A DNA stretch of 64,000 nt from Pyrofollis japonicus (GCF_033097485.1 NZ_AP028634.1:186001-250000), one strand, 5' to 3'; numbered from the stretch's first letter, positions 1 through 7,988 are shown. Made by a program: numbers and translations. Notes: a model not told the origin generated them from the letters alone.

Positions 1-185
1 TCGCGGGGAACGCGGTGTATCTCTATGTCCTCGAAGCCGGCCTCGCTGAGAAGCCTCGAGGCCGTCGCGACGAACTCGCCATAGTTTTCTCCAGGCGGGT
101 TAACAGTGGGCACGCTTATAAGCTCCTTGAGAACCTCCACGCCCCAGTTAAAGAGCTCGTCCACGAGCCGGGCAGAATTAGGCAA
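1..185 (-). CDS. M20-family peptidase/deacylase (ArgE/DapE type), N-terminal fragment
   Basis: Only the first 61 codons are inside the window; the gene runs off the left edge. The visible protein contains LISVPTVNPPGENYGEF, the N-terminal signature of M20 metallopeptidases (acetylornithine deacetylase / succinyl-diaminopimelate desuccinylase group), followed by an amphipathic helix and EDIEIHRVP. I place the start at a TTG (185-183) because GGAGGTG lies 8 nt upstream (200-194); the next candidate is a GTG at 164. The metal-binding residues lie in the unseen part, so substrate cannot be judged. In archaea these enzymes serve in arginine/lysine biosynthesis through carrier-protein intermediates or act as general peptidases. 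Confidence 0.75.
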   Translation of the reverse strand, partial: MPNSARLVDELFNWGVEVLKELISVPTVNPPGENYGEFVATASRLLSEAGFEDIEIHRVPR

Positions 186-423
186 ACAGGGAGCACCTCC
201 GAGCAGCTCGCCGTGTAGTAGCTGTGCTCTTAAGGGAGAATAATACTGTGTACCATCCTTGGCACAGCCCTCTCTTATATACTTGGCGTAACGCATCCAC
301 AACCCATTCCTTACTAGGCTCTAATAAGGAGGCCAAGCTAGAACTATAAGGGTAAGAGGCGGGTGGGGCCATAGGCCCACCTCTTGCTCCGCAACCCCTC
401 TTGTCTGGAAGAGTGTGTGAGGC

Positions 424-1485
424 TTGCTCCTAGACCCTGCCCCCAAGACCAAGAGGGAGGAACTTTATGGGAGGGATCGGGAGCTTTGGCAGCTGAGCCT
501 CATAGATAGGGGTGCTGGTCCCCTCGTACTAGTTAGCGGTATTAGGAGGATAGGGAAGACTTCCCTCGTGAAGGTGTTCCTAGGCGAGCGGGGCGACGAC
601 CACGTCTTCGTTGACGGCAGTACTGCTAGGAGGTGGACAGACCTCGCCAATGCTCTCCTAGAAAAAGGCCTCGTCGAGGACAGCGGGGTTGGCGGCAGCG
701 ACTCGTCGCTCTTTGAACGCGTCGTGGAGATGGCTAGACGGCGCCGTGGTAAGCGCTTCCTACTGGTCGTTGACGAGGCCCACGAGATGAGTAGGAGCGG
801 GCTACGCCTCCTAGAAGAGATCGCTAAGGCCGTGGTCTACGAGGGCGGCGGCGTACACCTGGTCCTGGTCAGCTCTGCGCCAGGCCTGCTCATGGACTAC
901 CTGGGCGTAGATAAGCCTGGCCGGGCTCTCCGCACAACACACTTCTACGAGGTGAGGCTGGGGCCGCTGCCCCGCGATGCTGCCACGGAGCTTCTCCGCG
1001 ACGGGCTGAGAGAGCTCGGGGTGAGCCTGCCCGACACTGTTATCGAGAAGGCAGTGGACTTCTTCGGCGCTATTCCCGGCTGGCTGGTCTTCTTCGGCAG
1101 ACTCGTAGCGGAGGGCGCTAGCCCGGAGACGGCTTACCGGCTAGCAGTAGACGAGGCGCTGGAAGAGATAAGGAGGCTGGCGCCTAGGTCGCAGCTCCTC
1201 CTCCACGTCATAGCGAAGGGATATGATTACTGGAAGGCCGCTAAGCAGGCACTAGAAGAACTCGAGGGAAAGCCTATATCGAACAACGGGTTCCGGAAAG
1301 CGGTTCTCCACCTAGAGAGAAGGCTAATAATTATGAAGAAGAGGATGGGGGAGTACGTCATAACTGACCCCGTGTACGCGAGAGCAGCGCTGAAGCTGAA
1401 GCCCGAGGAGGTTCTCAGCCTTCTTTCCCGGAGGAGGCGTGGCGCAGGAGGAGTCGGCGGGTCTTCTCGAGCCCACAACTCCTAG
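424..1485 (+). CDS. Archaeal P-loop ATPase (STAND/Arch_ATPase type)
   Basis: A 353-residue soluble protein. Walker A is GIRRIGKT at residues 39-46 and Walker B is FLLVVDEAHE around 112-121. The start YGRDREL followed by a P-loop about 25 residues later is the layout of archaeal ATPase-domain proteins (PF01637 type), which are expanded in hyperthermophilic Crenarchaeota. The C-terminal 120 residues look like a winged-helix region (LLHVIAKGYDYW, GFRKAVLHLERRLIIMK). The start is TTG, the first possible start after an in-frame TGA at 418. The last 71 bases overlap the tail of the convergent gene at 1415-1948. The family's biological role is largely unknown; regulation or defence are guesses. Confidence 0.8.
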   Translation: MLLDPAPKTKREELYGRDRELWQLSLIDRGAGPLVLVSGIRRIGKTSLVKVFLGERGDDHVFVDGSTARRWTDLANALLEKGLVEDSGVGGSDSSLFERVVEMARRRRGKRFLLVVDEAHEMSRSGLRLLEEIAKAVVYEGGGVHLVLVSSAPGLLMDYLGVDKPGRALRTTHFYEVRLGPLPRDAATELLRDGLRELGVSLPDTVIEKAVDFFGAIPGWLVFFGRLVAEGASPETAYRLAVDEALEEIRRLAPRSQLLLHVIAKGYDYWKAAKQALEELEGKPISNNGFRKAVLHLERRLIIMKKRMGEYVITDPVYARAALKLKPEEVLSLLSRRRRGAGGVGGSSRAHNS

Positions 1486-1948
1486 CAGTATCTAGGCTGA
1501 CACAGCTACCAGTGAGGCAGCAGACATAGCTAATAGCGTCGAGAACCTCTCTCACCAGCTCCTCGTCGAGGATAATCCTCCCTCCTACGCGGTGGACACT
1601 GATACTAGGGTGGAGCCACTCTCCGAGACCTAGGTAGACGCGAAGAATCCACCGGCGCCGGGACCCGTGTACGCCGCGGAGCATCTTTATCATGGTTGCA
1701 GTAAAGCTTGCAGCCCCCTTGCTCCGCCTAGCTATCCGCTGTAGCGCCTCCTCCCAGCCAACGCCCTGGAGCACATAGTAGGCGTACTGGATCGCCGCCT
1801 CTAGGCCCAAGCGGAGCCAGGAGTAAGCACAGTAAGCGTCACCTAGGCTGCTTAACGCCCTCCCGGCCGAGCTGAGCGAATGGGGCACCAAGGCGGGGCA
1901 CTCTATGAGCTCGCCCGCCATTGCGGCTAGGCACTGGCTGCTCTCCAC
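1415..1948 (-). CDS. Hypothetical helical protein, cysteine-containing
   Basis: A 177-residue protein with no family I recognise. The N-terminal half is strongly helical (LGDAYCAYSWLRLGLEAA) and is vaguely like HEPN or PaREP1 helices. The second half is a short beta/alpha unit (VHRVGGRIILDEELVREVL) followed by a Cys-rich patch (YVCCLTGSCVS). The start is GTG with no strong ribosome site. It converges on the ATPase at 424-1485 with a 71-bp tail-to-tail overlap, so one of the two C-termini may be annotated too long. I keep it because its length and composition look coding, but confidence is moderate. Confidence 0.5.
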   Translation of the reverse strand: MESSQCLAAMAGELIECPALVPHSLSSAGRALSSLGDAYCAYSWLRLGLEAAIQYAYYVLQGVGWEEALQRIARRSKGAASFTATMIKMLRGVHGSRRRWILRVYLGLGEWLHPSISVHRVGGRIILDEELVREVLDAISYVCCLTGSCVSLDTARSCGLEKTRRLLLRHASSGKEG

Positions 1949-2119
1949 TACTACCAGGCACCACGTATACTGTATTCTTCTTACCGGGAGGAGGTAAGGA
2001 AAACGGCACAGAGAGGGAGGGATGCAACCCCGCTCCTAGGAAAAAGACCTTGTCGTTTAGCGCCTTGGCCTCCACGGTGTGCTTCCGCGACGCGTGAGGG
2101 CGCCCCTGGTGGCGGCCCT

Positions 2120-2344
2120 CTAGTCCTTCCTAATGTGCTTTATGAGGAGCAGTGTTCCTACGAGGTATACCAGTATGGACGCGATCTTCAGTGCCTCGAA
2201 GCCAGGTGACGCCTCTGGGTGCAGGGATTCTAGCTCATCGTATGCCCTGAGCACCCATATGAGTAGTACTGTGAAGAGGACTAGCCCTGCTGCTCCTTTC
2301 ATATCAACTTTTTCGCCTATCTTTGCTGTACGCGTTATACGCAT
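2120..2344 (-). CDS. Small two-helix membrane protein
   Basis: A 74-residue protein with two predicted membrane helices, GAAGLVLFTVLLIWVL (about residues 17-32) and ASILVYLVGTLLLI (about 54-67). They are joined by a short acidic loop, and the tail is basic (KHIRKD). I choose the ATG at 2344 because AGGTGG (2356-2351) sits 6 nt upstream; a GTG at 2353 would overlap that ribosome site. Its upstream region carries the same element as the small membrane gene that leads the cstA operon (55354-55375), so the two may be co-regulated. Function unknown. Confidence 0.6.
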   Translation of the reverse strand: MRITRTAKIGEKVDMKGAAGLVLFTVLLIWVLRAYDELESLHPEASPGFEALKIASILVYLVGTLLLIKHIRKD

Positions 2345-2350
2345 CAACGC

Positions 2351-2381
2351 CACCTAGCTTTAACACGTGTTAAACTAGGTG
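2351..2381 (-). promoter_or_regulatory. Extended inverted repeat, candidate operator
   Basis: A perfect 16-bp palindrome, TTTAACACGTGTTAAA (2359-2374), is flanked by inverted arms CACCTAG (2351-2357) and CTAGGTG (2375-2381). Read on the minus strand, the proximal arm includes the AGGTGG ribosome site of the gene starting at 2344. A TTATTA box on the minus strand lies just upstream (about 2386-2392), so the palindrome covers the expected transcription start. A close copy occurs at 55354-55375. Operator function is inferred. Confidence 0.5.
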
Positions 2382-2522
2382 GTCGGTAATAAGCCTAACC
2401 CTCCCCGGGGGCCGAGAGGAGACGTAGAGGCGCCCTACAAGCCCGTCAAGCAGCTTATCGGCGAGCAAAACCACACAGTATTATTCGAGGAAGACGCGGC
2501 CCCAAGGAGGTGAGAGAATAGC

Positions 2523-3596
2523 ATGGCGGGAGAGATTGACGAGTTTTGGTCACTGCTCAAGAAGCTCTCAGACGCCTTCGGTGTATCGGGGTTCGAGGAC
2601 GAGATACGCGGTATCGTAATGGACGAGCTGAGGAGCGCGGCAGACGAGGTAAGGGTTGACAAGTGGGGTAACGTTATAGCTGTGAAGCGAGGCGGCGACA
2701 CGAAGGTCATGTGGGCAGCCCACATGGATGAGATAGGGTTCCTCGTACGCGCCATAGATGAGAAGGGCTTCCTCTACCTAGCCCCCGTAGGTGGGTGGAG
2801 CGACCTAGTTGTACCAGCACAGCGTCTCCGCATAAGGCTCGACGACGGAAGGATTATCTACGGCGTCGTGGGGATGAAGCCACCCCACCTCCTCTCGCCG
2901 GAGGAGCAGAAACAAGTGATTCCGCTCAGCAAGCTCTTCGTAGACATAGGCGTATCTAGTAGAGAAGAAGCTGAGAAGCTTGGAGTAAGGATCGGGCTCC
3001 CCGCCGACCTCGATAGAGAGGCTGTGAGACTCACAGAGACGAGGGTAACCGGGAAGGCGTTCGACGACCGAGTAGGCCTCGCAGCCATGATATGGGCTTT
3101 CAAGCACATAGATCCCGCCGAGCAAACAATCTACGCCGTTGCCACTGTGCAGGAGGAAGTAGGGCTAAAGGGTGCAAGAGTAGCCGCGTTCGCCCTGAGA
3201 CCCGACGCGGCCATAGCCCTAGACGTGACAACCGCGAACGACGTGCCCGGCGTAGCTGTACAAGACAGAGTTGTCGAGCTAGGCAAGGGGCCCGCCATAA
3301 AGGTTGCTGACGGCAGGAACGCGGGTGGCCTCATAGCGCACCCCAAGATATTCAAGATACTCGTTGAGACTGCAAAGCAGGAGGGCATACCCTACCAGCT
3401 AGAGCTACTACCCGGCGGAACAACGGATGCAGCAGCAATAGCCTTCACAGCCGAGGGCGTACCAGCAGGCACAATATCGATACCGACAAGGTACATCCAC
3501 AGCCCAGTAGAGCTACTAGACCTAAGAGACGCGCTCAACACCGCCAAGCTGCTCGAAAAAGCCTCAACGAGGATAAATAAAAATATAATAAACTAG
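2523..3596 (+). CDS. M42-family aminopeptidase (TET-type glutamyl aminopeptidase)
   Basis: A 357-residue cytosolic metallopeptidase of the M42 family, normally a large tetrahedral dodecamer that trims N-terminal residues from peptides. Family landmarks are all present: AAHMDEIGF (metal His), GKAFDDR (bridging Asp), VQEEVGLKG (catalytic Glu plus metal Glu), ALDVT (metal Asp) and RYIHSPVE (distal metal His). Length matches the family. The ATG follows a strong AAGGAGGTGA ribosome site at 2503-2512. It stands alone: the upstream gene is divergent, and the downstream gene is convergent behind an AT-rich gap. Substrate preference (acidic, hydrophobic or lysine) cannot be told by eye. Confidence 0.93.
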   Translation: MAGEIDEFWSLLKKLSDAFGVSGFEDEIRGIVMDELRSAADEVRVDKWGNVIAVKRGGDTKVMWAAHMDEIGFLVRAIDEKGFLYLAPVGGWSDLVVPAQRLRIRLDDGRIIYGVVGMKPPHLLSPEEQKQVIPLSKLFVDIGVSSREEAEKLGVRIGLPADLDREAVRLTETRVTGKAFDDRVGLAAMIWAFKHIDPAEQTIYAVATVQEEVGLKGARVAAFALRPDAAIALDVTTANDVPGVAVQDRVVELGKGPAIKVADGRNAGGLIAHPKIFKILVETAKQEGIPYQLELLPGGTTDAAAIAFTAEGVPAGTISIPTRYIHSPVELLDLRDALNTAKLLEKASTRINKNIIN

Positions 3597-3663
3597 GAAA
3601 TAAAAATTACCAGAGTAGGCCTAGTTCTTCCACTTTATTTTGGCATTGGATTAAGACCTTGGA

Positions 3664-5319
3664 TTATCTACATGCTGTTGTGTCGTATACATAGACGTCC
3701 GCATACATTATACCTATTGGATAGTAGCCACCATTGAGATAGTAGTCAACATTTGACTTATACAGCCATGGCCATAGCTCGCATGAGCTGTCACCTACTT
3801 GGTTGGTGTCAAGGCCAACAATCATTGATACGGCCGACATCGTCTCCCCTTGCTTGGTTAGGCTAACACCTACGCCAATAAGATTTGAATCAATAATGCT
3901 ATTAATAGGTAGGCTGACACCCGCTGAGAGTATTGATATAGTTGATATTTTCTTCATATACGAATACGATGATTCCATGAAGGCTTTATCGAGCCAACCG
4001 TAATCCACGTGATCCCAATACATAAAGATGCTATGGACTGCCGGCCAGGCAACGCTATGACTATTACTGTATGGTTCTGGGCTAAGTTCTGCCCAGCCAT
4101 AAATGGCTCCGCCATCATTATCAACTAGTACAGGTCGCACCATGGTAGTGTTCATATATGTGTTCGTAGCAACTGGTTTTACGATACACGTACCGCTTGA
4201 GCAATCAATGAGGGTAGTGTAGAGCCTATACGTCGCAACTGCTATATCACCGTTTAAACCTATAGATACTAAATAGGGAGTTGTCTCCTTCATACTTTTC
4301 CACTCAATACTGGCCTTCCCATTAAGAACAACCCTGTAGCACTGCGGACCGATACTCGTCAAATAGCATCCTCCATCCGGCCCTAGTACGGGATTACTTG
4401 TTGAATCAGCCCTAAGCATAACCTGCAACCACGTTTTTGTGCCACCCAGCTCGAAGGAAGGACCTGGAATCTCGTATCCTAGGGGCGTTACAGATGTTTG
4501 ATCTTTTTTGAATTCGAGTGCACTCATGCTAAAGGTTACCTTTATATCTGTTGAGGCGTCTGCCATTAATCCTACTGAGAGATCAACGTCGTTGATGGTA
4601 TACAGGTCGGGGCCATGCAAATATACAGCGACAAGGGGAAGCGGTTTATCATAGTATGTTTTGTAGCCTTCCAGCTCCCAGTAGCTTAGCGAATCTCTAG
4701 GTATTCTTTCCCTTGGAAATTCTGAGAGAGACTTTGCACCAAGTATAGCGTTATACTCGCTCCACGTAATAGCAGGCTTGCTAGGCTTATAGCTAATGCT
4801 TAGGTCGGCCGAGTAGCCTTGCACTATTTTCTCTGCACTAACTGTAACACTTTTTACAAATCCATATACGCCTTTGCCCGTTTCTATTACTGTGCCAAGG
4901 ATTATCAGTGGAGGAAAAACGGTATTTGTATCGACGCCTTTTCGCTGAGCCCATCTGATCCATGATCTGTAATAATCGGTAATGTTCCCGCTGTCAAGGC
5001 GGGCTGCGAATACATTGCTATTACTACTGGGTCTAAGCTCGTACCTGCCTAGCTTAACTATAGACCCGTTCGGAGCCCATCCATAAATGCTTACTGATAC
5101 TGAGGCTGCATGCCTTATACTAGATACTGAAAGCCTTATGTCAAAATCCTGTACACCGTTAAGCATCTTATAATACCTTATCGCAGAGCCGCCAAAAATC
5201 ACACTAGTGTATGACGAAGTCTCTACAGAACCTACGGCACTATATATGACATAGCTTAAGGAAATTGCAGAGAGCAATACGGCTATAGCTATAACTTTTT
5301 TATTTTCAACAGGCTTCAC
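3664..5319 (-). CDS. Large secreted or membrane-anchored protein of unknown family
   Basis: A 551-residue AT-rich gene. Residues 8-30 (KVIAIAVLLSAISLSYVIYS) form a signal peptide or N-terminal anchor after a short basic start; the rest is rich in Ser/Thr/Tyr beta-strand-like sequence with several N-glycosylation sequons, as in archaeal surface proteins. Cys residues are mostly in the C-terminal half (DCSSGTCIV, SSCELWPW, TTACR) and could form disulfides. The start is GTG at 5319. The promoter holds a 15-bp quasi-palindrome next to a TATA box (5359-5394). Composition differs from the GC-rich neighbours but matches the surface genes at 8-10.5 and 16.8-20.1 kb. I recognise no family. Confidence 0.7.
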   Translation of the reverse strand: MKPVENKKVIAIAVLLSAISLSYVIYSAVGSVETSSYTSVIFGGSAIRYYKMLNGVQDFDIRLSVSSIRHAASVSVSIYGWAPNGSIVKLGRYELRPSSNSNVFAARLDSGNITDYYRSWIRWAQRKGVDTNTVFPPLIILGTVIETGKGVYGFVKSVTVSAEKIVQGYSADLSISYKPSKPAITWSEYNAILGAKSLSEFPRERIPRDSLSYWELEGYKTYYDKPLPLVAVYLHGPDLYTINDVDLSVGLMADASTDIKVTFSMSALEFKKDQTSVTPLGYEIPGPSFELGGTKTWLQVMLRADSTSNPVLGPDGGCYLTSIGPQCYRVVLNGKASIEWKSMKETTPYLVSIGLNGDIAVATYRLYTTLIDCSSGTCIVKPVATNTYMNTTMVRPVLVDNDGGAIYGWAELSPEPYSNSHSVAWPAVHSIFMYWDHVDYGWLDKAFMESSYSYMKKISTISILSAGVSLPINSIIDSNLIGVGVSLTKQGETMSAVSMIVGLDTNQVGDSSCELWPWLYKSNVDYYLNGGYYPIGIMYADVYVYDTTACR

Positions 5320-5358
5320 CTTTCAAGCTATATTAATATAATAGTAACATAAAAACCT

Positions 5359-5377
5359 CGGTGTAGATGGCATCTAC
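5359..5377 (-). promoter_or_regulatory. Candidate operator (copy 1 of a 19-bp element) beside a TATA box
   Basis: On the plus strand the element reads CGGTGTAGATGGCATCTAC; its last 15 bases are a 7+1+7 perfect inverted repeat (GTAGATG, G, CATCTAC). On the minus strand a TATA box (TTTTATAAAA, 5394-5385) lies 8 bases upstream, so the element falls between TATA and the expected start of transcription for the surface protein beginning at 5319. That is the usual place for a repressor site. An 18/19 copy in the same position relative to a TATA box is at 44674-44692. Confidence 0.5.
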
Positions 5378-5491
5378 CAAAGATTTTATAAAATTTAGAG
5401 GAACACTCGATAAACAGCTTGAAAATGAGAATTGAAAAATAAACCAGTATTAGGCCCTACTCCGCATTTTAAACTGTCTTGGTAGTACGCT

Positions 5492-5716
5492 ATGAAAGCC
5501 AGCAATGTTATTAATGATATTCTTTCAAGACGTGATCCTAGAGGATACTATGTTATACCTGCTAAGCGGGAGGCACTAGGCCTCGTGAGCAGATTTGAGG
5601 GAGTTGAGGTTGAGGAGGCTGGTGACGTTATCGTGGTGAGGGTTAAGGCTAGGAGCGTTGCGAGAAGGATTGCTTTGATGCTTTCACGTAGGGGGTTGCT
5701 TGTAACCGAGTTCTAG
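5492..5716 (+). CDS. Small hypothetical protein
   Basis: A 74-residue protein starting at ATG, with weak ribosome-site similarity (GGTAG) about 8 nt upstream. It is charged, with an alternating helix/strand pattern (GYYVIPAKREALGLVSRF, then VEVEEAGDVIVVRVKARS), and it ends LLVTEF. Such small alpha/beta proteins are common in Crenarchaeota. I recognise no family and see no membrane segment. It lies in the AT-rich stretch between the surface protein at 3664-5319 and the duplicated gene at 5980, and is probably transcribed alone. Confidence 0.55.
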   Translation: MKASNVINDILSRRDPRGYYVIPAKREALGLVSRFEGVEVEEAGDVIVVRVKARSVARRIALMLSRRGLLVTEF

Positions 5717-5979
5717 GAAGCAATTGGTTCGCCCTAATGCATGCAATTAACTATAATTATGGTTTTGAAATAAGATGCTGGGTGCACAGGTTAAGCTAGT
5801 GCTTATCCTTACTGGTTACCTTTTAGCAGCAAAGCTACTAGTATTAGATATAGACATGATGTTTTTCGTATAAGTCTTTCCCATATGAGCGAGGCCGGAA
5901 ATGTTTAAGTAAAAGGCACTATCTTTTAATAAAATATTGAACACGGAGGAGGCGTGAGAAGAGAGAGGGGTGAGGCACG

Positions 5980-6462
5980 ATGGCGAGGAGGGGGATTAAC
6001 TGGGCAGCAGAGGTTCTAAAGAGGATCAAGGGCCTCGAGTTCCCGATCACTAAGGAGCAGCTCAAGGAGAGGCTCAAGGACTTCTACTACCACGGCATAC
6101 CGGCCACTAGGATACTAGACGAAGTAGACAAGGAGAGCTTCGCTAGCCCGGCGGAGCTGCTCAAGTCTCTCGCTGAGGCTATTAGGAAGCTAGAGGAGAG
6201 AGGCGAGCTACCAAGAGTAACCGGTAGGAGAGGTATCAACTGGGCGGCCGAGGTACTTAAGAGAATCAAGGGTCTAAGCTTCCCAGTAACCAAGGAGCAG
6301 CTCAAGGAGAGGCTGGCCGGGCTCAAGTGGCACGGCCTGGACATTGAGAAGATCCTCGACGAGGTTGAGAAGGAGAGCTTTGCCAGCCCTGCTGAGCTAC
6401 TACACGAACTGGCAGAAGCGATAAGGAAGCTCGAAGAGAGAGGCGAAGTACAAGCAACCTAA
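5980..6462 (+). CDS. Tandem-duplicated DUF2795-like protein
   Basis: 160 residues built from two copies of one 78-80 residue unit (residues 3-82 and 83-160). Each has RRGINWAAEVLKRIKGL, then FP(I/V)TKEQLKERL, then ESFASPAEL and LAEAIRKLEERGE. The order 'Lxx(I/V)xGLxFPxTKExL ... SPAEL' resembles DUF2795, a small helical domain of unknown function. The ATG follows GGGGTGAGG (5968-5976), and a TTTAAGTA box lies upstream near 5912. No signal peptide or membrane helix, so a cytosolic protein. The copies are also very similar as DNA, pointing to recent duplication or selection for identity. Confidence 0.8.
   Translation: MARRGINWAAEVLKRIKGLEFPITKEQLKERLKDFYYHGIPATRILDEVDKESFASPAELLKSLAEAIRKLEERGELPRVTGRRGINWAAEVLKRIKGLSFPVTKEQLKERLAGLKWHGLDIEKILDEVEKESFASPAELLHELAEAIRKLEERGEVQAT
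5986..6225 (+). repeat. In-gene tandem repeat, copy 1 (240 bp)
   Basis: First unit of the duplicated domain. It shares long identical DNA stretches with copy 2, for example AAGGAGCAGCTCAAGGAGAG. The copies differ mainly in the segment that encodes DFYYHGIPATR here and GLKWHGLDIEK in copy 2. Confidence 0.85.
6226..6459 (+). repeat. In-gene tandem repeat, copy 2 (234 bp)
   Basis: Second unit of the duplicated domain, in frame with copy 1 at an 80-codon period. It ends at the stop codon with a short variant tail (VQAT). Confidence 0.85.
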
Positions 6463-6709
6463 ACTAGGTGAATCATAGTTCGCCTCTATACTTGGCTTTT
6501 TCCTCTCATCCATACTTAGTTCTCGATTCTTGCAGCTCCTCCGATCTCCATGTTCTTGGTATTGTTTCTGGACTGGCAATCGTTATTTATAGCTAGGGCC
6601 TTAGCTAGTAGTGCCTGGACGCTATTGTTTTAGCTGCTCATAGCTTTCTCTCTGCACATGCTATTACCCCTTAGGGGCCTCGGCAGCGCTGGCGGAGGAA
6701 CGGGAGAGT

Positions 6710-7444
6710 GTGCAGACGCGGCGCGGGAACGGTATTGTTTACGGAGAGGAGGTTGAGGCTAGTGGTTGGAGGCTTCGGCGCAACGGCGTAGCCCGGATAG
6801 AGTTCAGCGACCACGTTATGAGGCTGTGCATGGGGCCCACAGAGGCCCTCTACTACTCTAATGCTGAGATAAGCGATGGGGGCTTCGACAAGCTGCCCCA
6901 CAGTAGCGGCGTCCTAGAGGTCAATGCGAGGCTGACGAGGCTCCACTATGGGAGTGCTGGTTGGGGCTTCTGGAACTACAGCATGAGGATCGACATGAGC
7001 TACCCTGTCTGGTTCATATACCTGAATACTCCGGGGCCCTATCTTCTCCGCGGATTCTTCGCCCAGACCGGGAACGTGTTCACGCCCATAAGGCTTGATC
7101 ACCGGGATCGCTGGGAGAGGCTCTACTTCCGCCTAGTTGCCGCGCTGACAAGGCTAGGCATGCCATTAGTGCCTATCCGGATAACCTCTACGAGGCCAGC
7201 CATGCAGGACCTCGACCTAACAAAGCCCCATAACTATAGAATCGAGTGGAAGCACGGAGAAGCAAAATACTATATCGACGGGAAACTCGTTGCGAGGCAC
7301 ACGGCTAAACAGTTACAGACAAGAGTCGATATCTGGATAGACAACGCCGTCTATGAGCCGAGGAGAGGAGACCCTGGAAGAGTATATAGACACGTGACGA
7401 TGGAGAACAGGGAGGAGGCATGCCTCGAGATAATACACTTGTAG
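6710..7444 (+). CDS. GH16-like (concanavalin-type) beta-sandwich protein, probably non-catalytic
   Basis: 244 residues. The segment NYRIEWKHGEAKYYIDGKLV near residues 178-197 is the typical strand-turn of the laminarinase/GH16 and related lectin-like folds, and YGSAGWGFWNYSMRID near 83-98 matches the usual 'GxGFW' region. The catalytic ExDxxE motif of GH16 enzymes is absent at the expected place (MRIDMSYPVW), so sugar binding or an uncharacterised reaction is more likely than canonical glucanase activity. There is no signal peptide, which is odd for the family. The start is GTG with GGAGG about 11 nt upstream. The convergent PaREP1 gene ends one base after it. Confidence 0.65.
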   Translation: MQTRRGNGIVYGEEVEASGWRLRRNGVARIEFSDHVMRLCMGPTEALYYSNAEISDGGFDKLPHSSGVLEVNARLTRLHYGSAGWGFWNYSMRIDMSYPVWFIYLNTPGPYLLRGFFAQTGNVFTPIRLDHRDRWERLYFRLVAALTRLGMPLVPIRITSTRPAMQDLDLTKPHNYRIEWKHGEAKYYIDGKLVARHTAKQLQTRVDIWIDNAVYEPRRGDPGRVYRHVTMENREEACLEIIHL

Positions 7445-7445
7445 A

Positions 7446-7823
7446 CTAGGAGCGCTGTTTCTCTCCGAGAACCCTCCTAGCAATACTTAGTAGCTCCTCT
7501 ACGTAGCGGAGGCGGCGCCTAACCCGCTCCACGCCTAGCCGTGCCTCGTGGAAGTCTTCGACGTGCAGGAAGCACGCGTGATCCCAGTCATCATATATTC
7601 TTTTATCAATTGTCTCGGCGAGCCGCGCAGCAGCACCCTCAAGTAGCCGTAGAGTCCATCTCCCTCTCTCATTGGCCTCCTTGGCCTCGGGAAGCCCAAG
7701 TGCAGATGCCATCGCCTTTACCGCCTCCTCTGCAACCTTGTAGAGCTTCTCGGAGGCCTGGACAGCGTCACCCCTTTCAAGCAACTCTTTCGCCTCCTGC
7801 AAATAGTTTATTCGATAAGGCAT
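7446..7823 (-). CDS. PaREP1-family protein
   Basis: 125 residues, all helical. The pattern 'YLQEAKELLERGDAVQASEK', then 'LYKVAEEAVKAMASALGL', a WTLRLLEGAAARL helix, and 'WDHACFLHVEDFHEARL' is typical of PaREP1, a family of small repeat-borne proteins expanded in Thermoproteota and related to HEPN folds. The gene starts at ATG 7823. HEPN relatives are often toxin or nucleotide-binding partners, but no catalytic RX4-6H motif is obvious and no nucleotidyltransferase partner lies beside it. It is tail-to-tail with the GH16-like gene. Confidence 0.85.
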   Translation of the reverse strand: MPYRINYLQEAKELLERGDAVQASEKLYKVAEEAVKAMASALGLPEAKEANERGRWTLRLLEGAAARLAETIDKRIYDDWDHACFLHVEDFHEARLGVERVRRRLRYVEELLSIARRVLGEKQRS

Positions 7824-7988
7824 GTGACCCCCCGGATCCTACCTGGGAAAGGAATTTCTATTCGCCTGCCGCTTAATACCTTTAATATTGTTTATTGTTT
7901 TGATATATGACATTTTAATTAATAATGCTAAGCAAAGGTATGAAGGTGTAGTCTCATATATAGTTTTTCTTTAAATAGAAAATGCCAA

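Noticed and set aside
15-218. 67-codon plus-strand reading frame at the left edge
   Set aside because: It lies opposite the clear M20 peptidase N-terminus on the minus strand, which has a motif and a ribosome site; the plus frame has neither.
1839-2075. 78-codon minus-strand frame upstream of the helical protein
   Set aside because: Proline/glycine-rich without secondary-structure pattern; overlaps the better frame at 1415-1948 and has no ribosome site. A frameshifted N-terminus was considered but the sequences do not join sensibly.
7446-7823. HEPN toxin of a toxin-antitoxin pair
   Set aside because: The helical pattern suits PaREP1/HEPN, but I found no RX4-6H motif and no nucleotidyltransferase partner next to it, so I kept the plain family call.
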